This document shows positions 52,844 through 62,728 of a stretch of DNA of 64,000 nucleotides, piece by piece. Both the position numbers and the translations under genes were made by a program. Numbering within the stretch: the stretch's first letter is position 1; each line of letters begins with the position of its first letter. The notes beneath the pieces are model-generated. The model made no database searches and was not told the DNA's origin. It saw nothing but the letters and a program-made list of their open reading frames with translations. The stretch is from Sycon ciliatum (lineage: Eukaryota > Porifera > Calcarea > Leucosolenida > Sycettidae). The stretch is from positions 23,122,104 through 23,186,103 of the forward strand of contig NC_088645.1 in NCBI RefSeq assembly GCF_964019385.1, in the 5' to 3' direction.

Positions 52844-54155
52844 TTGTTATTTATTCAGTGGATTTTAAATGGAAAACACCAAGAAAAGTTACAGTTGGTA
52901 TGCAGGTTAGGCGGTGAAAAGTTGTGTAGTACTAGCCGTGGAACTCAGCACCTTGTGAGAGATCATGCGAAAGCCATTGAATCTGTGCTGAGTATTAATG
53001 TGTTGTGTGGTGACCAAAAAACTCATGCATATGAATATGCATGTAGCTCCAGCCTCATCCAGTCTGCATTTAGACGATGCAACAATTGGCATGGATATTC
53101 CCCTGATGAAACTGTACGACATTGCATCACCGCCATACAAAGCAATAGCTGACTTGCTGCCGGAACGCTTTAAATACGGAGTTCGTTGCAGCAGGTGCCA
53201 ACTTGCAGCACGCACGGCGGTACAACAACGTGATTAGAAAAGCCATTCTTCCTGTTGAGCTGCAAGACGTGTGTATTCCTGTGCTTCACCTAGATCTAGG
53301 GATTTATCCCTGGATTTACGGTGCACTTTGTGCTGACACACATCAAATCGATATTGCACTGAGCAAATGTATGTTTCTTGCTGCAGATGACGGTGACTCT
53401 GCAGCGTTTACAGCACTTATCAATTCCTACAAGAACGTACACGACACAGCAACACAACAACTACACCTACAGTCAGAAGCACAAAGCATTCTTAGGCAGC
53501 TGCAGTGTGTGACGCTGCACATTCAGCAGCAGGAAGTAGTGGCTGCTGGCTTGCAGACTGTGGCATCAAATCTGCACTTCCTATGGAAGGAGAAAGAAAA
53601 GGAACTCAATTTGATGAATGAGAGGTGATGAATGAGGTGATGTGGCTCGAAAAGAGCATGAGAAATTAACAGTAAAAGATTTAAAAAAAGCAGCTGGCCC
53701 GTGCGTAACTAATTACTTCCTTGGAAGCAGTACTGCCACAGTACCAAATAAAGCGGCAAGCATATCACTCTGGAGCATTTGTCGGCAACCACATACACCG
53801 TGCGTTGAAACCGGATGTCATTGCTGCCCTCACTTCTGTTCCCCTTACAGTCGTGCAGAGCCGCACACCTGCGGACAGCGGCGAGGTTCAGCTGCTTGCC
53901 CAGGCAAAGTCCTTGAGAGATCGCTACTCGAGACTCTTCACAGAGTATGCAGCATGTCGCAAGCTGGTTTTTACAACAGCAACAAAGCAGGTTCTGGGTG
54001 ATGCCATCCACACCTTCATGGCCACCTGCAGAGCGAAGGTTCTGGCACGCAAGTTAAGCAATGTGACTCCTAAGCTTCACCTTCTCGAGTGCCATGTCCT
54101 TCCTTGTACAGGGTTGAAATTAATTATTGTTGATCTGTTCGGCCACACACTCTGA
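52844..54155 (+). pseudogene. Remnant of a second transposon protein
   Basis: Protein-like pieces in three frames: LDDATIGMDIPLMKLYDIASPPYKAI (about 53,060-53,150), VCIPVLHLDLGIYPWIYGAL (53,270-53,330) with a helical tail to 53,625, then AYHSGAFVGNHIHRALKP (53,755-53,810) and TPKLHLLECHVLP (54,066-54,105). Similar blocks occur in uncharacterised invertebrate transposon-related proteins; I cannot name the family. Stops and frame changes show decay. The last block runs straight into the hammerhead-like tandem array. Confidence 0.45.
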
Positions 54156-54485
54156 GCTCCTCTGATGAGACCTAACAAGGTTGAAATTAATTCTTGCTGA
54201 TCTGTTCGGCCACACACTCTGAGCTCCTCTGATGAGACCTAACAAGGTTGAAATTAATTCTTGCTGATCTGTTCGGCCACACACTCTGAGCTCCGCTGAT
54301 GAGACCTAACAAGGTCGAAATTAATTCTTGCTGATCTGTTCGGCCACACACTCTGAGCTCCCCTGATGAGACCTAACACTGTAACAGGGTTGAAATTAAT
54401 TCTTGCTGATCTGTTCGGCCACACACTGTGAACTCCGCTGATGAGACCTAACAAGGTCGAAACAGCTATAGCTGTCCGGAGATTG
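54110..54485 (+). repeat. 67-bp tandem array with hammerhead cores
   Basis: A unit of 67 bp repeats with CTGATGA at 54,162, 54,229, 54,296 and 54,363. A fifth copy at 54,438 is spaced 75 bp because of an 8-bp insertion. Each has CTGATGA-GACC-TAACAA-GGT(T/C)-GAAA. The first four continue into TTAATTCTTGCTGATCTG and lack a proper stem III and stem I; only the last is a full ribozyme. It lies inside the Ginger-like element. Confidence 0.85.
54433..54481 (+). ncRNA. Type I hammerhead ribozyme ending the tandem array
   Basis: Stem I CTCCG/CGGAG (perfect, 54,433-54,437 with 54,477-54,481), CTGATGA (54,438-54,444), stem II GACC/GGTC with loop TAACAA, GAAAC (54,459-54,463), stem III CAGCT/AGCTG, triplet GTC (54,474-54,476). 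Complete consensus. Confidence 0.88.
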
Positions 54486-54844
54486 AGTCAACTTGACAAA
54501 AAGTTCTCCTCCGATCCGAGGCGCAGGTCGTCATTTTGCGAAAGAGTCCTCAGCACATCTCCTTTATCTGCTACTGAGCGGTATCCGTTGCACTTCGCGG
54601 AGCACAGCTGCCTCCAACAACATTTTTTGACGAGCGAGAGACTGAAGAGACGAAATCCATAAAAGTACTATTTCAAGTATTCGAAGTGACAGAACCTTTT
54701 CTTTCTGCAGAAATGATCATGAAAATAATAATTTGAAAAATGCGATGAGCGTACCCACGCTTTCCGTGTGACCTCCGTTGCCAGGGGCGTTGCTACAGGT
54801 CGCCGCCATCTTGCCAAGTGACCTCCCCGTAACAGCCGTGCGAG

Positions 54845-54949
54845 GGGGGTCGTTGTACTATAATAGTAGAGTGACCCCGGGGGCAATCTACTATTATAGT
54901 ACAATGACCGGGGGGCCTTCCACTACGGGGGTCATTCTACTATATGACA
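54845..54949. repeat. Right palindromic terminal repeat of the Ginger-like element
   Basis: Mirror of the left end: TTGTACTATAATAGTAGAGT, GACCCCGGGGGCAATC and GGGGGTCATTCTACTATATG ending at GACA. Confidence 0.85.
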
Positions 54950-54953
54950 CCGG

Positions 54954-54970
54954 CATTATCCGCCGGACCC
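54954..54970 (+). mobile_element. MITE copy C, right end
   Basis: CATTATCCGCCGGACCC completes the MITE copy interrupted at 49,542. Confidence 0.75.
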
Positions 54971-55910
54971 TAATCTCAGCATGGCAAAAGACAGCCGGCA
55001 CCGGATCCACGACATGACCTGGCTGTACGGCTCCTTCGTCTTTCTGAGACTAGAGACGCGACACGCTTGTAGAAGGTGGCGGCGGATTTCCCCATCCCAC
55101 CACTGGCTGAGAAAACCAATGGCAGGAAGGTGGCATGCTCAATGTCCCTGACGCGTTGGCCATAGTGTCGACGTTTTTATTTCTCATGGCGCTGGTACGT
55201 GCTGGTGAGTGAGGAGGTCCGATTCGATTGCGTGAAAGGGTTGCAAACCCGTACATCGAGAAACACACGCTCGAATCTTCCGCCCCACACACCACCATGT
55301 TTCTCAACTACGAAAGCCCATGCAGGGAAATAGGCCTTGGGCTCCAATCTGGGTAGAGCTCAGGAGCAAAAGCCTGAAATGGGTGGTGAGACTTTAATAC
55401 AATGTAGTGCACTCGGCCGACCTGAGGACTGAGTGAGGTCTCGGCTTCATAGACATAGTGACTCGGCTCTCGACTTCATACTGACTCGGCTCTCGGCTTC
55501 ATAGTGAGCTAGATGCACTACGAACTAGACATACCAATCATGACACTAAATAGGCTGAAAAAGGGGAGAGAGGGGGAGAAAGAATGTTAGGGTAAGAATA
55601 AGTACCTTGGGCATGGCCAGTAAGTAGTGGAGGCACTGTCCTACTGCCCGTGGGGTTAGCGTCTCACAAGTAACACGTTTAATAGTTAGTTAGTTCTCAG
55701 CGTTCGGCTGTAGTTGTGCGGCGGCCACGAGACAGAGGAATGTGTACCAACAGGTGGGTGACTTGGCCATGGTACGGTGACGTGTGGTGATCGTCATGGT
55801 CCGCAGAGAATGCAATTACGTAACGCATAACGTTATGCGTGACGCAGTACGAACATCATGGAATAGGTTTCACGTTACATTTATGCACTGTCATGTTATA
55901 GCTAGCTGTA

Positions 55911-55960
55911 CATTGTACTGATGAGGCCTTTGTGGCCGAAACTGCTTGCTGTCCATAGCA
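55911..55960 (+). ncRNA. Hammerhead ribozyme-like motif, weak outer stems
   Basis: CTGATGA (55,918-55,924), a perfect stem II GGCC/GGCC with TTTGT loop and GAAAC (55,938-55,942). Stem III has a T-T mismatch and the triplet is GTC (55,951-55,953). Stem I pairing is poor. Confidence 0.6.
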
Positions 55961-56023
55961 TTGTGTATGCAATGTAACATACACTCTACAATGAATGACT
56001 ATCGGTATCTAGAGTCAGTATTC

Positions 56024-56063
56024 GCGCTGATGAGTCCACAAAGGACGAAACAGTTCTGTCCGC
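56024..56063 (+). ncRNA. Hammerhead ribozyme, minimal type I
   Basis: CTGATGA (56,027-56,033), perfect stem II GTCC/GGAC with ACAAA loop, GAAAC (56,047-56,051), two-to-three-pair stem III CAG/CTG around TT, triplet GTC (56,058-56,060), stem I GCG/CGC. Same family as 33.3 and 38.8 kb, and the least mutated of the three. Such tiny stem III versions are known to work best as dimers. Confidence 0.8.
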
Positions 56064-56556
56064 AGATCGAGTACAGTCCGTACTCGATATTCTGTTACTG
56101 GCCTACACACGACCTCCTCCCTGTGCGGGCAAGCCCACAATCATTAGTATTCATTACACATGCGCCAGCTACTACTAGTAGTAGTAGTAGTAGCTGCTGA
56201 TCGAACACTGTCTGTGACTACAAGTACAAAGGAATGATAGGATCTGGCTCAGAGAGGACATCACCACTTTGAGGAACTTTGTTCAGCTTTATCATTAATT
56301 TGTTCGGCGAGGGAGACGCAGCCACGCATCTTTCAACTTCTCCCGGTCACTGACACATAATCGTACGCACTGAACGGATTGAGAACTGCACTAACTGTTC
56401 GTCGTCGCTGTAGCAAGTTAGTTTTTCGATGGCAGCGATGGCTCTGAAGCCAATGTGTGGGATTTTCATCATGGTCTCAGTGTTTCTGGTCATCGTGCAA
56501 ACCAACGCCTTGCCCTCTCCGATCCAAGCGGAAGCTGATCAGGAACATGGGCTACA

Positions 56557-56608
<52 letters not shown>

Positions 56609-56924
56609 TGATCACAGCTCACAGGCAAAGACAAAAAATTGCATAGTGGGAGCATAGTGATGGTGAGGCTTTTTTGCCCTCAGCCGACCTGAGGTCTCGA
56701 CGTCATGGGGACATAAAACGCACCAAAAAAAGAAAAAAAATGAAAGGAGTGACAGGTACATGATACGAAATGTTAGGAGGAGAGACAGTACATTAGAAGG
56801 AGGGGAATGATAAGACAGACAGTGCTAGGAGGAGAAGGAGAGAAAAGAAGAACAGACGTTATTGGGAATAGTATGTGGAGCGGAATTTGGAAGTCATGGG
56901 GTGAGGCAGATATGATGCTGATGA

Positions 56925-59807
56925 TCAGAGATGGTCATGTGCCCACGACCAGTCGTTGGTCTTCAAATAGCGGTTGGCTGCAACTTTGAAGTGTTGCAAG
57001 TTCTTGGTGCAGAAAGGACCAGAGAAGACTCCGGCGGGCAGCTGGTTCCAGATGGGGACAACTGCGTGAGGGTAGGCTCGACACAGGTTGTTTCGAGAAC
57101 GGACTGGAAGTTCATTGGCCAGTTGGTGTGCGTGAGCATTACATCTCTGGAATGTACTACGGGTGGAGTGGACTGTTCGGTGTTGGGGCTGCTGGGGTGG
57201 CAGCATCCTCTGTAGAAGGGGATGCGCATCCGGACAATGCATCTTGTACAGGAGGCAAAGTGCTGCAACCATCCGACGAAGAGCAAGACTCGGCAGCCAA
57301 CACATTGGGGCGATGGCACGGATGGCCCGGGCTTGCACACGGTCGAGTCTTGCAAGATGGGATGGGGCCGCTCCCATCCAGACAATAGGGCAGTACTCCA
57401 TCACTGGGCGCACAAAAGCATTGTAGGCTTGGATGCGACCGGGCACGTCTAGGAGGTGGAAAGCCTTACGCAAAGCACCAAGTCGCTGTGTTGCCCGGAG
57501 GGCTACGGTACGAAGGTGGCGCCGGAAGGTAAGCTGACCATCGAAACTGATGCCCAAGATTTTGAGCTCCTCCTGTTCCATCACATTTGATCCGTTGAAG
57601 TCAATCGGTGGCATGTCCCATTGAGTGCGGTGGAAACTGACGGTCAGTGCCTGGGATTTGGCTGGTTCAAATTTTATTTTCCATTCTTGACCCCAGCGGG
57701 AGATGTTGTTGACTGCTAGCTGGAGGGCTTGGGTGGTATCTTCTTGGGTAGTGGGGGTGATGTTGGCATACAGCGTAGTGTCGTCTGCGAACGAGGCTAG
57801 GTCAGCACCGGCTGGTACGTGGTCCTCGCAGTCGTTCACGTACATGAGGAAGAGAGTCGGACCCAGAATACTGCCCTGGGGGACTCCAGCCTGAATTGGG
57901 AGCCTTGAGGATGTCTGGCCACAAATGACCACTTGAAGGTAGCGTTCACGGAGGTAGCTGCTGAGCCACTGGTGCAGTTTCCCACGCAGGCCGTATACGT
58001 CGGACTTGTGTAGCACACCGGGGTGTGATACGCGATCAAACGCACCGGCGATGTCAATGGCGAGTATGCGTGCTGCGCCTTTCTCCCCGGCTGTATGCAG
58101 CCACTGGTGGTGGAGGCTGGTAAGGAGGTCGGCTGCACTATGACCATGGCGAAATCCAAACTGTCTGGTGGAGAAGACGTTGTTCGACTCAAGGAAATTT
58201 GTGATTGTTCTGTTGATGATTGTCTCCATCACCTTGGACAGAATACACAAGAGCGAAACTGGACGGTAATTGGAGGGTAGAGACTTTGATTTCCGTTTGA
58301 ATATAGGGACTATGTTGGCAATCTTCCATGTCTTGGGTTGTATCCCAGTTTGGAAGCATTGGGTAAACAGTATGGAAAGCGGTTGCGCCAGTTCAGCAGA
58401 GCAGGCTTTCAACACTCGTGCCGGTATCCTATCCGGCCCGGTTGCCTTTGATGGGTTGAGCTGGCGAAGGGTGCGTTCAACAGCAGCGACGCGGAAACGG
58501 ACGTCCGAAAGGGCCTGGTCAGTTCGAGGTCTGACATATGGGAATGGGGCGGACAGGTCATCTTGTGCGAGACTGCATTTGCTTGCAAAATAGCGGGCCA
58601 TGCATTCTGCTTTGTCTGCGCTGGCTGTGTACTCTCGTCCATCGGGATCACGTAATGTCGGAACAGATTGACTACGCCCATTGCCAGAGGCACGCTTGAC
58701 GGTGCGCCACCAGTCACTGGGTGGCAGCTGCTTTGAGGTCATTTTCTGTCTCAGTTTCGCCATGAAAGCACTCTTGGCAGTTTTGAGACAGGCAATCGTT
58801 GAGAGCCGTGCATCTTGGTAGGCTGACTGCCGATCGTGGTCAGACTGGTCATCTCTCAGGCACCTCCATGCACGTCGTTTCCTCACTGTGGCAGCAGTGC
58901 ACTCAGGGGTCCACCATGGAGGATCTGATGCTCGGGTTTTCAGAATTTTAGAGGGGATGAATCTCTTCATACCCTCCAGGATCCTCTCTGAGATGCCAGT
59001 GCATGACAGGTCTGGATCAGTCCGAGCAATAGCTGCCCAATTGGTGGTTCTGAAGAAGTGACGGAGCCTGGCCCAATCAGCATGCTGATACCTCCATACT
59101 GTTCTTGATATGGGAGGCTCGCGTGATGCACGGATCTGGAAGTCAGCAAGTATACAGGCATGGTCAGATTTGCCAAGAGGTGGCAAGACAGTAGCCAATG
59201 ATTCTACGGGTAGGTCGGACATAATCAGGTCCAGTGTGTTGCGGCCACGCGTTGGTTGGTCGACTAGCTGCTCAAGACCGTGCATGTAGCACATGTCCTC
59301 TGCATGCTCGCCGGCTCTAGTTGTTCTGCTACTGTGGAGCCACTCTTGGTTATGTACATTGAAGTCTCCAGCAACTATCACAGCAGAGTTGCGGCAGGCT
59401 GTGGAGGTGAGGCCCCTGCAGATCACGTCGAAGATGCTGGTGTCTGTGTCTGAGCACGTTCCAGGACGGTATGCAGCACATATAGCCACAGGCCGGCCAT
59501 TTGACAGTTTGACGTTTAGCCATACTAGCTCCTGGCCGAAGACATCAATGGTATCCAGTTCGTTCATGGCTAGCGTGGCCTTCACCCAAACTGCCACCCC
59601 GCCACCATGGCGGTTTCGGTCGCGTCTCAGAGGCTGGTAGTAGCCAGGGAGTGTCAACTCTGCTTGAGTCACAGCCTCTGACAGCTTAGACTCTGTTACT
59701 ATGGCAACATCTGGGGATTCAGCATGGAGCACATGGCGGAATTCATCTAACTTACTCATTAGCCCAAAGGCATTTGTTACGAACAGTTTCAGGGTTTTGT
59801 TGGTCAT
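56925..59807 (-). CDS. LINE A ORF2: AP endonuclease and reverse transcriptase
   Basis: 960 residues, no internal stop. The N-terminal AP-like endonuclease has N12 (TNAFGL), E39 (VTES), GDFNVHN (D148, N150), LDLIMSD and SDH (D215, H216). The reverse transcriptase has NPSKATGPDRIP, NYRPVSLLCILSK, LAIDIAGAFD (D585), GVPQGSILGP and FADD (residues 673-676). The C-terminal part (VRPVMEYCPIVW, RLDRVQARAIRAI) is typical of this group. It nicks target DNA and copies the LINE RNA at the nick. The start ATG overlaps the ORF1 stop as TAATG (59,809-59,805). All catalytic residues are present. Confidence 0.93.
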   Translation of the reverse strand: MTNKTLKLFVTNAFGLMSKLDEFRHVLHAESPDVAIVTESKLSEAVTQAELTLPGYYQPLRRDRNRHGGGVAVWVKATLAMNELDTIDVFGQELVWLNVKLSNGRPVAICAAYRPGTCSDTDTSIFDVICRGLTSTACRNSAVIVAGDFNVHNQEWLHSSRTTRAGEHAEDMCYMHGLEQLVDQPTRGRNTLDLIMSDLPVESLATVLPPLGKSDHACILADFQIRASREPPISRTVWRYQHADWARLRHFFRTTNWAAIARTDPDLSCTGISERILEGMKRFIPSKILKTRASDPPWWTPECTAATVRKRRAWRCLRDDQSDHDRQSAYQDARLSTIACLKTAKSAFMAKLRQKMTSKQLPPSDWWRTVKRASGNGRSQSVPTLRDPDGREYTASADKAECMARYFASKCSLAQDDLSAPFPYVRPRTDQALSDVRFRVAAVERTLRQLNPSKATGPDRIPARVLKACSAELAQPLSILFTQCFQTGIQPKTWKIANIVPIFKRKSKSLPSNYRPVSLLCILSKVMETIINRTITNFLESNNVFSTRQFGFRHGHSAADLLTSLHHQWLHTAGEKGAARILAIDIAGAFDRVSHPGVLHKSDVYGLRGKLHQWLSSYLRERYLQVVICGQTSSRLPIQAGVPQGSILGPTLFLMYVNDCEDHVPAGADLASFADDTTLYANITPTTQEDTTQALQLAVNNISRWGQEWKIKFEPAKSQALTVSFHRTQWDMPPIDFNGSNVMEQEELKILGISFDGQLTFRRHLRTVALRATQRLGALRKAFHLLDVPGRIQAYNAFVRPVMEYCPIVWMGAAPSHLARLDRVQARAIRAIAPMCWLPSLALRRMVAALCLLYKMHCPDAHPLLQRMLPPQQPQHRTVHSTRSTFQRCNAHAHQLANELPVRSRNNLCRAYPHAVVPIWNQLPAGVFSGPFCTKNLQHFKVAANRYLKTNDWSWAHDHL

Positions 59808-60600
59808 TACCGGCTTAGGGGTGCAAACGCATTGCCAACTGAGACAGGGTACTTGGCTGCTTGGTCTGCAGGTGGTGAATCTCGCTGGTGGGAGCGAGCT
59901 TTCATCCCTGGAGTTCGACTCGAGGTACCTGCATCGGCAGAGCTTCCATCCTCACTGTCCCTTTCATCTGCACTGCTTGCGTTGCCAGTGGTGTTTGCCT
60001 GTGGTGCGGAAGATTCTGCGGTGCTGCTGCTGTTGCTGCTGCTGTTGTCGCTGCTCAGGCTGCTGTTGCTGCTGTTGTCGCTGCTACTGCTGCTGCTGTT
60101 GCTGCTTCTGCTGTTGTCGCTGCTGCTGTTGTCATTGCTGCTGCTGCTGCTGTTTTCGCTGTTGCTGCTGCGGTTTCCGCCAGAGTGTTTGGAGAAGCGC
60201 CATGGTCGGCAGTACAAAGGCCTAGGCCAGAAGTTGGGGGCGGTCACAATAGGCATGGAGGTGGCATCTACAGTGACTCTGGCTGATACTCGTCCACTCT
60301 CTCCTACATGTACACTGCAGGTATGCACGGGAATGGAAGAGCCTGACATTGCCTGTTCGCTTCTGTCCATGATGAACTGTTTCAGGCGGTCCTCTGTGCA
60401 ATCTGGGGAGATGTTGCCCACATAGGCAACAGAGCGCTTGGTCTTGGGTGGTCCTGCAGAGACCAACTTCCAAGAGTCGTCCGTGATGGTGCTGAACACA
60501 GGCTTGGAGTTCTTGACTGGCAGGAGTTCAGTACCCTCTGCGTCAGAGTACATGACATTGTACTCCGTTTCCGTGTCCACTGAGGGCACCGTCACCGAGA
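59807..60600 (-). CDS. LINE A ORF1, C-terminal part
   Basis: About 262 residues without an ATG at the upstream edge, because LINE B is inserted at about 60,600. VAYVGNISPDCTEDRLKQFI looks like an RNA-recognition-type fold (RNP-like VAYVGNI). A long Ser/Asn run and an Arg/Asp-rich tail follow. ORF1 proteins bind LINE RNA. It ends in the TAA that overlaps the ORF2 start. Confidence 0.7.
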
Positions 60601-60605
60601 AACCT

Positions 60606-61255
60606 TCGTAAAGTGCCTAGTGTTGCCAGATTTTCTATATGCATCAAATTGTTTTTCTGCTGGCCTTTCCTTAACCCAGTTAGGTAGGCTTGAACGAATG
60701 CTAAAGCGAGCTTTGCGTTCAGTGTATGATACTGGTTTTTGTAGCCCATCAAGCCCTTTATTTGCGAGACTTGGTCTAGATCGTTTGGCAACCATGTATT
60801 GCAAGAAATTACTGTATCTGACGTGGCGCTGTTTGGAAGGCCGCTGTAGTGTCACATTAAGTCAAATGTTCGAGCGTTTAAATAATGGTCTTGCAACGCG
60901 CAGCCTTGTATCACGCACTCTTAAGTTGCCCATGCTCAGAACTGCCTTTGCCCGTCATGGCGCTTCCTTCCAATGTGCTAAGCTGTGGAATGATTTGCAC
61001 CCTCTAGCTCGCTGTGTGGATAACTCCGCCCGTTTTAAGAAACTGTTACCCCAATGCCTTGCTTTTTCACGCTAGTAATTATGACTTTCAGCTATGCAAA
61101 ATGCGAACATGATCACCTATCCAATACCGGTAGTCTACTATGTTAATTATTCATATCTTTTTGCATCTTTCCCTCGAGTGGGTCTATTGTTATTAGGCAA
61201 TTGTCTGTTATAGTCACCACTATAAATAAAAATCCAATCCAATCCAATCCAAATC
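60606..61255 (+). mobile_element. LINE B, 5'-truncated 3' end, plus strand
   Basis: The open frame 60,620-61,075 is the C-terminal end of a reverse-transcriptase protein (RLERMLKRALRSVY, KLLYLTWRCL, LPMLRTAFARHGASFQCAKL, WNDLHPLARC). A 3' UTR follows and then an (AATCC)n tail at 61,230-61,255, typical of some CR1/L2-type LINEs. It is inserted in LINE A ORF1. Confidence 0.8.
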
Positions 61256-61665
61256 CGTCTTGCCTGCGTGCCAGGGTGTGGCAGCGCTACGGGTACGGGG
61301 TTCAGTGTGCGTTCCCACGTGTTCTGCCTGCTGCTTTGACTTTTTTCACTATTTGCGCGCGGCTTAGACTTTCCAGTTAGCGTACGGGTACTATTCGTAC
61401 TACTAGCTGCACTCTCCTTGACCTCCTCGCCTTTTTGTTGCTGTTGGTCGACATGGGCAATGGCGGACTGCCTCAAGGAGCTCAGTTCGCCTCGTAACTC
61501 TGAAACGTGTGCACATAGCTCATCCACACGCCGTTTCACGCGCTCCTCTCTATCTCTAGACTCACTGACATACGACGACAATTGCTGGATCAAGCTGATG
61601 ACATTGGCTTCGATGCCTGGGAGACTGCACAGAAGTCTCAGGGGTTCACCTGCCAGCTCGTCCAT
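61256..61665 (-). CDS. LINE A ORF1, N-terminal coiled-coil part
   Basis: Open frame on the minus strand starting at an ATG near 61,664 ([12 protein letters not shown]). It has a heptad-rich segment ([20 protein letters not shown], then [20 protein letters not shown]) and a Ser/Lys/Arg-rich stretch up to the LINE B tail. Coiled coils are common in LINE ORF1 proteins. The open frame also extends upstream over PLA2-4 exon sequence, probably by chance. Confidence 0.55.
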
Positions 61666-62340
61666 GGCGGTGATCTGGACAACCAGCAGAAACACCACCA
61701 ACAGCCTCTGGCCAGTAGGAGTCGCCATAGGCGCTCGCTGGTCGATTTCGCCGCCCAGATCCAGTGCTCAACACTACCATCAACATCGTTCACTAGCGCG
61801 GTCGTCGGGTCCAATCCGGGCCATCTCTTGGGTTCTGCTTTAGTCTGGGGATCATACGGGTGCTGGTGTGGCGTTGGCGGCAGTGGAAGAACTGTGGACG
61901 CGATTGATGAGTGCTGCAAAGTACACGACAAGTGTTACGAACGTCAAGATAGCTGTTATCCCAAGTCGATTCCCTACTTTTGGCATTGCGAGAACGGAGC
62001 GCCGATTTGCTCCTCCAAGGAGGCTAAATACTGGTACGACTATCTCCGAGGTAAGGCCGATACATTTATTGTTGTTGCATGAGCGCACTTTGAAGCAAGT
62101 GGTTAAAACTCTTATGCAGTTCACTAGTTGTGCGAGAGAGCATCATCTCAACACACAACATAATTATAGATGTACACCTTACACAGGGCTTTTCCGGTGA
62201 AACATTTGAAGGCTCTCAAATCTCCCCAATGCTGTGTTGCTGTTCCCGTCACTGTACAGTCAGTCACTGTACAGTCAGTCACCTTCTTGTGTAAAGACCT
62301 ACTAGTATTAAATAGAAGTTGCGACTTCGGCGATGATTTT

Positions 62341-62728
62341 GTTTAGGAATGGGTTTGCTCCCACACTCACCGTCCAGGAGCGATAACTGACTCACGCTGC
62401 TATCTGGTGTTCACGAGGTGTTTGTCGCGCTGGAAACGGAGTGTCTCTGTAAGTTTGTATCCCTGGTGATGTTTGTGCCTGGACAGCACTATATAAGTGG
62501 TGCTTTTCAGGCGCAATCTTCCTCAGCCTACTCAAGCTCAACTGATGAGGGGTGAATTCCCCGAAACACTGTGTATTGAGCAGGGAGTGGTGCTTTCTTG
62601 CAGGCTTGCCGAGTCGAAGGTTCGATGGACTTCTCGTGTTCTCTGGATGGCAGTCGTGAGTCAGTCAAGTGTCAAGTCGTCGGCGGAATAGCGCGAGCTC
62701 CAGTGTGGGAGCAAACCCATTCCTAAAC
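62341..62728. mobile_element. TIR element carrying a hammerhead ribozyme
   Basis: Perfect 27-bp inverted ends: GTTTAGGAATGGGTTTGCTC (plus CCACACT) at 62,341-62,367, mirrored at 62,702-62,728. The 388-bp interior is non-coding and has a complete hammerhead at 62,537-62,580. ACTAGTATT occurs at 62,301-62,309 and 62,731-62,739, a possible target duplication, though the left copy is 31 bp away. It lies in the PLA2-4 intron. Confidence 0.8.
62537..62580 (+). ncRNA. Type I hammerhead ribozyme inside the TIR element
   Basis: Stem I CTCAA/TTGAG (perfect, 62,537-62,541 with 62,576-62,580), CTGATGA (62,542-62,548), stem II GGGG/CCCC with TGAATT loop, GAAAC (62,563-62,567), short stem III ACA/TGT, triplet GTA (62,573-62,575). 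Complete consensus. Confidence 0.87.

Larger units (their letters stand above)
49543..54949 (+). mobile_element. Ginger-like DNA transposon (integrase + OTU)
   Basis: The element starts TGTACTATAGTAGAATGACC (49,543) and ends with the inverted equivalent GTCATTCTACTATATGACA (54,949). It is flanked by CCGG on both sides (49,539-49,542; 54,950-54,953), a 4-bp target duplication. The flanks join as one MITE copy, which fixes the borders. It encodes a Gypsy-type integrase with an OTU domain but no reverse transcriptase. Terminal inverted repeats starting TGT, 4-bp duplications and such an integrase are features of Ginger transposons (established knowledge; assignment inferred). Confidence 0.88.
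54971..56428. other. No gene seen; PLA2-4 upstream region
   Basis: Contains repeated GACTCGGCTCTCG-type motifs (55,440-55,510) and two hammerhead motifs (55,911-55,960 and 56,024-56,063). No TATA box was assigned for PLA2-4. Confidence 0.4.
56559..61670 (-). mobile_element. Full-length-looking LINE (LINE A), minus strand
   Basis: Reads from about 61,670 (5') to a 46-base poly-A tail (T tract 56,559-56,604). It has ORF1 (split by LINE B) and intact ORF2. TGATCAGGAACA before the tail and TGATCTGGACA at 61,675 could be a diverged target duplication of the PLA2-4 exon. The clade (CR1/L2/jockey group) is inferred from the endonuclease-RT type only. Confidence 0.8.

Noticed and set aside
59832..60425. 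Plus-strand Leu-rich ORFs
   Set aside because: Antisense of the Ser/Asn-rich run of LINE A ORF1.
61147..61728. Signal-peptide-like coiled-coil gene on the minus strand
   Set aside because: The hydrophobic start is antisense to the PLA2-4 propeptide; the coiled-coil part fits better as LINE A ORF1 starting near 61,664.
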